From Bacillota bacterium (GTDB lineage Bacteria > Bacillota_I > Bacilli_A > Erysipelotrichales > Erysipelotrichaceae), in assembly GCA_023387245.1 (NCBI GenBank), contig JAEWIH010000031.1, positions 1-12,212 on the forward strand: 12,212 nt of DNA, given 5' to 3'. A model generated the notes under the pieces. That model was given only the letters and a program-made list of their open reading frames with translations. It ran no database searches and had not been told where the DNA came from. This document shows positions 8,318 through 12,212 of this stretch, one piece after another. The position numbers were made by a program, and so were the translations under genes. Every line of letters starts with the position of its first letter. Positions within the stretch are counted from its first letter, which is position 1.

Positions 8318-9455
8318 AGCCTAAAACACTTTCATAAACATGAACTATAGCTTGGCCAAACTGTTGTTTACTATATTTTTTAACAGATTCTTTAGCAAAA
8401 GATTGCATCAACCTTTTACTTTGATTATCTAATTTAGAAAAAGTTACTAACTTATTAGCTAAGTCCTTAGCATCATCAAAATAATAGCCATTTTGATTTT
8501 CAATCAATAAATCGGATAAAACTTGGCGATCAGCCCCAAATAATATATTGCCACTAGCTAGCGCTTCAATAAATGTCAAACCTTGAGTTTCAGTTAAAGA
8601 AGCTGAAATAAAACAATCAGCACTTTGATAATATGGAACTATTAAATCATTTAAAACACTTCCAATACACTTAACTTTATTTAAATTATATAAATTAAGT
8701 GTATGTTTAATATGTTCTAAAGAAGGACCAGCCCCAACTATTAATAAATAAATGTTTTCATTTTGAATTTGTTTAAATGCTTCTAATAATACTCCCAAAT
8801 TTTTTTCAACACTTATTCTACCAACAAATAAAGCTAATGTTGCATCTTCTGGTATATTATATTGTTCTCTAATCGAATTATGAGGTTTTAAAAATCTTTC
8901 TAAATTTAAACCAGTTGGAATTAAATATAGGGGCAAATTAATGCCATAACTTGTTAACAAATTATATGTTTTTTTAGAAGGTACAATTACTGCTTTGGCA
9001 GGGTCGCATAATTTTTTAGAAAAAATTTTAACCATTTTACGAGCAACCTTTTCAATGCTTTTAATTTGGAGTGGATTAATGTAGTGAGTATAATCTTCCC
9101 AAGTAGTATGATAAGTATAAATTAGAGGAATATTTAATTTTTTGGCACACTTATGAGCAAATAATCCTATACCAAATTCAGTTTGTACATGAATAATATC
9201 TAAATTCATTTCTTTAATATATTTCATTGCTCCTAATTGCCATGGAGAAGACATTTTATTATTGATTTTTTTAATATATAATCCTGGTAAATATAAAATA
9301 TTATCTATTAATTTAATTTCAAATAATGAATTATGATTAGCAATAATAAATACTTCATGATTCATACTTTCTAAAACGTCTTTTAATTGACTAATACTAG
9401 TTACTACTCCATTAATATCTGGCAAATAAGTATCACTAAAAATCCCAATTCGCAT
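8310..9455 (-). CDS. GT4 glycosyltransferase, probable diacylglycerol glucosyltransferase
   Basis: A GT-B fold glycosyltransferase of family 4. The N-terminus (MRIGIFSDTYLPDINGVVTS) and YHTTWEDYTHYI (115-126) resemble the membrane-associated monoglucosyl-diacylglycerol synthases of Acholeplasma and relatives. These add glucose from UDP-glucose to diacylglycerol at the inner membrane face. The donor-binding half has FVGRISVEKNL (210-220) and the EX7E motif ETQGLTFIE (289-297). There is no signal peptide or membrane span, as expected for an interfacial enzyme. Length 381 is normal. It is preceded by a perfect Shine-Dalgarno sequence (AAGGAGG at 9467-9461) and heads the tightly packed gene run. 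Acceptor assignment is inference: other GT4 enzymes, such as those for polysaccharide, share these motifs. Confidence 0.85.
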   Translation of the reverse strand: MRIGIFSDTYLPDINGVVTSISQLKDVLESMNHEVFIIANHNSLFEIKLIDNILYLPGLYIKKINNKMSSPWQLGAMKYIKEMNLDIIHVQTEFGIGLFAHKCAKKLNIPLIYTYHTTWEDYTHYINPLQIKSIEKVARKMVKIFSKKLCDPAKAVIVPSKKTYNLLTSYGINLPLYLIPTGLNLERFLKPHNSIREQYNIPEDATLALFVGRISVEKNLGVLLEAFKQIQNENIYLLIVGAGPSLEHIKHTLNLYNLNKVKCIGSVLNDLIVPYYQSADCFISASLTETQGLTFIEALASGNILFGADRQVLSDLLIENQNGYYFDDAKDLANKLVTFSKLDNQSKRLMQSFAKESVKKYSKQQFGQAIVHVYESVLGYE

Positions 9456-9471
9456 AATTACCTCCTTAAAA

Positions 9472-9480
9472 ATTATAACA
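9472..9480 (-). promoter_or_regulatory. Possible extended -10 promoter of the glycosyltransferase-to-glgP unit
   Basis: Minus-strand TGTTATAAT combines a TGN extension with a perfect TATAAT box (9477-9472). No -35 hexamer stands out because that position falls in the terminator hairpin of the gene upstream. A start near 9465 would leave a leader of about ten bases beginning within the Shine-Dalgarno sequence, which is tight. The unit may instead be fed by readthrough of the weak upstream terminator. Confidence 0.4.
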
Positions 9481-9483
9481 TAA

Positions 9484-9505
9484 AAGATAGGTTATTACCT
9501 ATCTT
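9484..9505 (-). terminator. Weak intrinsic terminator after the CNNM-type gene
   Basis: On the minus strand, AAGATAGGT (9505-9497), loop AATA and ACCTATCTT (9492-9484) form a perfect 9-bp stem. It is followed by only two further T and then A, so the T-run is short. The gene's TAA stop (9497-9495) sits at the stem-loop junction. Partial readthrough into the glycosyltransferase unit is likely. Confidence 0.6.
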
Positions 9506-10799
9506 CATTTAATCTCTCTATTCTAACAATTGATACCCGTTTATCTTCAATTTGTTCAATAATAAAACGATAGCCATTATAATCAAAATTATAATTAACA
9601 TCTTTTAATTCTGGTAATCTTTCTAAATGACCAACAATAAAACCCGATAAAGTGTCATAATCATCTAATGGTAATCTAGCAAAAATTAAAGATTCAACTC
9701 TATCTAAACTAATACCACCATCACAGCGATAAATACCATCGCCAATAATACTAATATCTTCTTCTTCTAAATCATCATGCTCATCATAAATATTACCAAC
9801 TATTTCTTCAATTAAATCTTCTAAAGTAACTAAACCAAAAGTTCCTCCATATTCATCAACAACAATTGCTAAATGAATATTATTTTTTTGTAATTCGAAA
9901 AATAAATCATCACATTCAGTAGATTCTAATACATAATAAGGTTTATAAAGACACTCTTTAAAACTATCATAATTTAAATTATTATTAATTACTAACATAG
10001 AAAACTCACGAACATGAATTATTCCAATAATATTATCAATACTATCTTGATATACGGGAATTCTTGAATATTGACTATTTAAAATTTTCTCTTTAATTTT
10101 TTCTAAATCATCTTGCGCATTAATAGTCAACATTTCTCTTCTAGGACACATAATGTCTCTAACGGGAATATTATTAAAATCAAAAATGTTATGAATAAAA
10201 CGTTTTTCAGTATCTAAAATATTCCCCCGCTCTTGAGAAGCATCAATAATCATTTTAATTTCTTCTTCAGTAGCCTGTTCATCATTATTAGTATCTATTT
10301 TCAATATCCAGACAATAAAATTAGCTGATAAAGATAAAAACCAAACTATCGGACTTACTAAAAAAGAGGCATAATAAATAATATTAACGAAACGATAACT
10401 AACTGCTTCACTATAAGCCATTCCAATTTTTTTAGGTACGAGTTCTCCTAAAACTAATGAAAAGTAAGATAAAATTAAAGTAATTAAAACTACTGAAATA
10501 ACTTTAAGATTATTTAAAGCAATATTGGGAAATATTTTAATTAATATTGAAGCAAATTGATCACTGAATGCGTTAGAAGCAAAAGCAGAGCTTAAAAATC
10601 CAGCTAATGTAATAGCAACTTGAATAGTTGATAAAAAGCGATTAGGGTCTTGAATTAAATATAAAATGCGTTTAGACTTTTTGTCATTAGCCTCGGCTTT
10701 AACTTTAACTTTATTATCATTAATAGAAACAAATGCTATTTCACACATCGCAAATAAGCCATTAATTAAAGTAAATAATAAAACTATAATAATTTCCAT
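9495..10799 (-). CDS. CNNM/CorC-type membrane protein with CBS pair (hemolysin family, MpfA-like)
   Basis: Members of this family are membrane proteins implicated in magnesium or other cation efflux, and are often mislabelled hemolysins. Domains: an N-terminal CNNM (DUF21) membrane core, residues 1-170, with four hydrophobic stretches and the conserved FLSTIQVAITLAGF (55-68) and GELVPKKIGM (118-127). Next is a pair of CBS domains, about 214-345, that sense nucleotides in homologues, including AIVVDEYGGTFGLVTLEDL. A CorC/HlyC C-terminal domain runs from about 348 to 430. The core looks complete. The start is the expected one just before the first membrane helix, yet no Shine-Dalgarno sequence precedes it, and the predicted mRNA start is one or two bases upstream of the ATG. 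A diverged paralogue is transcribed away from it. The exact ion is not shown by sequence. Confidence 0.9.
   Translation of the reverse strand: MEIIIVLLFTLINGLFAMCEIAFVSINDNKVKVKAEANDKKSKRILYLIQDPNRFLSTIQVAITLAGFLSSAFASNAFSDQFASILIKIFPNIALNNLKVISVVLITLILSYFSLVLGELVPKKIGMAYSEAVSYRFVNIIYYASFLVSPIVWFLSLSANFIVWILKIDTNNDEQATEEEIKMIIDASQERGNILDTEKRFIHNIFDFNNIPVRDIMCPRREMLTINAQDDLEKIKEKILNSQYSRIPVYQDSIDNIIGIIHVREFSMLVINNNLNYDSFKECLYKPYYVLESTECDDLFFELQKNNIHLAIVVDEYGGTFGLVTLEDLIEEIVGNIYDEHDDLEEEDISIIGDGIYRCDGGISLDRVESLIFARLPLDDYDTLSGFIVGHLERLPELKDVNYNFDYNGYRFIIEQIEDKRVSIVRIERLNEDR
10014..10055 (-). repeat. 42-bp inverted repeat, copy 1, in the first CBS domain
   Basis: Read on the minus strand, this segment is identical over all 42 bases to plus-strand 11544-11585. 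Both encode VYQDSIDNIIGIIH in the same frame. Identity stops abruptly on both sides: the preceding proline codon is CCC here and CCG in the other copy, and the codons after His differ fully. Confidence 0.9.
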
Positions 10800-10807
10800 A
10801 TGTAACT

Positions 10808-10836
10808 ATTCTATATAAAAAACAATTTGATATCAA
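10808..10836 (-). promoter_or_regulatory. Promoter of the minus-strand CNNM gene
   Basis: Minus strand: -35 TTGATA (10836-10831), 17-base spacer, -10 TAGAAT (10813-10808). Seven bases past the -10 falls at about 10801, only two bases before the ATG at 10799, which predicts a leaderless or nearly leaderless transcript. The -35 is half of the palindrome TTGATATCAA shared with the opposing promoter. Confidence 0.55.
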
Positions 10837-10856
10837 GTAGTAATTTATGGTATTAT
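10827..10856 (+). promoter_or_regulatory. Promoter of the plus-strand CNNM-like gene
   Basis: Plus strand: -35 TTGATA (10827-10832), 18-base spacer ending in TGG, and -10 TATTAT (10851-10856), so the box has a TGN extension. Expected start near 10863 leaves a leader of about 18 nt that contains the GAAAGGAAG ribosome site (10867-10875). The -35 overlaps the opposing promoter's -35 within TTGATATCAA (10827-10836). Confidence 0.6.
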
Positions 10857-10880
10857 TAGAGATAATGAAAGGAAGTATTT

Positions 10881-12083
10881 ATGGAAGAAGCCCAGTCGTC
10901 GCTATCTATTTTTATTTTAATATTATTAATTATTTTATTTTTTGTAATTTCTCTATTTCAAAATGCTTTTGATATAACTAATCATACGCGCTTAAGTCAT
11001 ATTGATTTTAAATATCAAAATATTGTTAATAAGTTAAATAAATTAATTGATAATAAACTTCTAAAACAATCATTTAGAATTAATAAAGTTATAATTATAA
11101 TTACAGCTTTATATCTGCTTCCTAAAAATTTAATAGTATATATTATTATCGCAGCCATAGTCTGTATGATAGAATATATTACATTTAATATAACTTCTTC
11201 TAATCCGGAAAAATATTTAATTAATTTCTATAATTTATTTTTAATAGTCCATTATTTATTTATACCAATTTATGCTTTTAGTCATTTGATTAATATTATA
11301 TTTAAACCTAATCAAAATGATAATATTACTGAAGAAGAACTATTAAATATTATTCAAGAGGCTAAAGAAGATGGAGCTATTGATGAAAATGAATCAACTT
11401 TAATCAAACGTTCTATTGCTTTTTATGATTTAATTGCTGAGGACATATTAATACCTAGAGTTGAAATTGTTGCGCTAAATTATACAGCAACTTATGAACA
11501 AATTGATAAAATCATGCGTGAAAATGAATATTCTAGATATCCGGTATATCAAGATAGTATTGATAATATTATTGGAATAATTCATTCTAAAGATTTTTAT
11601 TTTTCAGATAAAAATAATTTCCACATTGATCAAATAATGACTAAGCCTATTTTTGTTATTGAGTCGACACCTTTAAACAAATTACTCCAACAAATTCGTC
11701 AAAATCAATCACATATGGCTATTGTTATTGATGAATATGGTGGTACGGCGGGTTTAATAACTTTGGAAAATATTATTGAAGAACTTATTGGGGAAATTTG
11801 GGATGAGCATGATGATGTTGAAATTCCGATTAAATTATTACAGCCTAATAAATATTTAGTTTTGGGTAGTTGTGATATAGAGACTTTTGAGGAAATAACA
11901 AATGTTAAAATTATTCAAAATGATGATGACAATCTGAGTATTAATGGTTGGATTATTGATCAATATGGTAAAATACCTAGTAATAAAACAATTATTGAAA
12001 CTCAACAATTTATAATTAGGATTGTTAATGCTGATGATAAAAAAATTGTTAAAGCTATTATTGAAATTAAAGTCCCAGACTAA
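10881..12083 (+). CDS. CBS-pair/CorC-domain membrane protein with a degenerate CNNM core
   Basis: A paralogue of the divergent neighbour. The soluble part is well preserved: CBS pair about 187-312, with PRVEIVALN, SRYPVYQDSIDNIIGIIH, AIVIDEYGGTAGLITLEN and the shared DEHDD, then a CorC/HlyC domain about 315-398. The membrane part is shorter and diverged. Hydrophobic stretches lie at roughly 8-28, 69-104 and 115-141. The usual FLSTIQVAITL block is replaced by FRINKVIIIITALYLL, and the GE(L/I)xPK hallmark reads EYITFNI at the matching place. It may be a transporter of altered mechanism, or a regulatory partner of the intact paralogue. The ATG is supported by a Shine-Dalgarno sequence (AGGA, seven bases upstream). 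It ends in tandem TAA codons, with an insertion sequence beginning a few bases later and no terminator visible before it. Confidence 0.85.
   Translation: MEEAQSSLSIFILILLIILFFVISLFQNAFDITNHTRLSHIDFKYQNIVNKLNKLIDNKLLKQSFRINKVIIIITALYLLPKNLIVYIIIAAIVCMIEYITFNITSSNPEKYLINFYNLFLIVHYLFIPIYAFSHLINIIFKPNQNDNITEEELLNIIQEAKEDGAIDENESTLIKRSIAFYDLIAEDILIPRVEIVALNYTATYEQIDKIMRENEYSRYPVYQDSIDNIIGIIHSKDFYFSDKNNFHIDQIMTKPIFVIESTPLNKLLQQIRQNQSHMAIVIDEYGGTAGLITLENIIEELIGEIWDEHDDVEIPIKLLQPNKYLVLGSCDIETFEEITNVKIIQNDDDNLSINGWIIDQYGKIPSNKTIIETQQFIIRIVNADDKKIVKAIIEIKVPD
11544..11585 (+). repeat. 42-bp inverted repeat, copy 2, in the first CBS domain
   Basis: Perfect inverted match to 10014-10055. It lies at codons 222-235 of the plus-strand gene and encodes the same 14 residues in the same frame. 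Together the two copies flank a 1.49-kb segment that contains the 5' halves of both genes and their shared promoters. Confidence 0.9.
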
Positions 12084-12148
12084 TAAAGTGAACCCAGAAA
12101 GTGATATGTACCCAATTTCCTAGACATATATGAATGTTTGTTAATTGG

Positions 12149-12211
12149 TTATATTGTATCATTGATTGCTTGAATCATGGATGTTTCTCTGTATTTTACA
12201 GGAGACATCCA
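12149..12211 (-). CDS. IS3-family transposase, C-terminal end (partial)
   Basis: An open frame entering from the right edge reads WMSPVKYRETSM... and stops at TAA 12151-12149 after 20 codons. The MSPVKYR motif is the familiar C-terminal signature of IS3-group OrfB integrases (L-x-x-MSPVQYR), which follows the DDE catalytic core. The core itself lies outside the window. The remaining 60 bases to the element end are non-coding, a normal spacing for these elements. Confidence 0.7.
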   Translation of the reverse strand, partial: WMSPVKYRETSMIQAINDTI

Positions 12212-12212
12212 T
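12177..12212. other. Hairpin-forming inverted repeat inside the transposase end
   Basis: Plus strand 12177-12192 (ATGGATGTTTCTCTGT) pairs with 12198-12212 (ACAGGAGACATCCAT) across a five-base loop ATTTT. The stem has 15 pairs with one bulged C and two G-T wobbles when read on the plus strand. It could block transcription entering the element from the plus-strand gene, but the bases after the stem are outside the window, so a T-run cannot be judged. Confidence 0.5.

Larger units (their letters stand above)
12089..12212 (-). mobile_element. End of an IS3-family (IS150-like) insertion sequence, truncated by the window
   Basis: The plus strand changes character right after the TAA stops. It begins TGAACCCAGAAAGTGATATG and continues TACCCAATTTCCTAGACATA, which resembles the TGTACCC...TAGACA inverted-repeat ends of IS150-type elements and starts with the TG typical of IS3-family termini. 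The minus strand then carries the C-terminus of a transposase reading towards this end, as expected for the right end of such an element. The exact boundary (12089, or the inner TGTACCC at about 12107) cannot be fixed with one end visible, and no target duplication can be checked. Confidence 0.65.

Noticed and set aside
1..12212. CRISPR arrays, tRNA or rRNA genes, riboswitches, prophage or defence islands
   Set aside because: No spaced direct repeats, cloverleaf-like sequence, long structured leader or defence-type genes could be recognised; intergenic space is very small.

Overview
The window is AT-rich DNA (about 30% G+C by eye) that reads with the standard bacterial code: TAA, TAG and TGA all end genes here. 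Protein types point to a low-GC Bacillota, probably an Erysipelotrichia or Mollicutes relative. The pointers are an Acholeplasma-type diacylglycerol glucosyltransferase, a YhaM exoribonuclease, a two-piece ThrE exporter and very strong A/T preference at third codon positions. This placement is inference from family resemblance.

Layout: the left edge (1-35) holds the first 11 codons of an unidentified minus-strand gene with its own extended -10 promoter. From about 9480 down to 146, one minus-strand transcription unit runs glycosyltransferase, recX, yhaM, thrE N-half, thrE C-half, phosphoglucomutase, thioredoxin reductase-like gene, msrA and glgP. Neighbouring genes overlap by 1 to 14 nt, abut, or (msrA/glgP) sit 19 nt apart. 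The unit ends in a strong intrinsic terminator whose stem contains the glgP stop codon. Upstream lies a separate minus-strand gene for a CNNM/CBS/CorC-type membrane protein (9495-10799) with its own weak terminator. Facing away from it is a divergent paralogue on the plus strand (10881-12083). The two share an 81-nt intergenic region with two promoters built on one palindromic -35 box. The right edge (12089-12212) is the end of an IS3-type insertion sequence, with the last 20 codons of its transposase on the minus strand, inserted just past the stop of the plus-strand gene.

How the genes fit: glycogen phosphorylase and phosphoglucomutase interconvert storage polymer, glucose-1-phosphate and glucose-6-phosphate. 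Glucose-1-phosphate is also the precursor of the UDP-glucose used by the glucosyltransferase for membrane glycolipids. The reductase and MsrA form a plausible thiol-repair pair. recX and yhaM act on recombination and RNA turnover, and ThrE exports amino acids.

Most unusual points: glgP is full length except for one in-frame TAG at codon 227. The two divergent CNNM-type genes carry a 42-bp perfectly identical, same-frame inverted repeat in otherwise diverged sequence. The minus-strand member appears to be transcribed as a leaderless mRNA. The plus-strand member has lost the hallmark residues of the CNNM membrane core. The thioredoxin reductase-like protein lacks the HRR motif that normally binds NADPH. 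I did not find a convincing wholly new multi-gene system.
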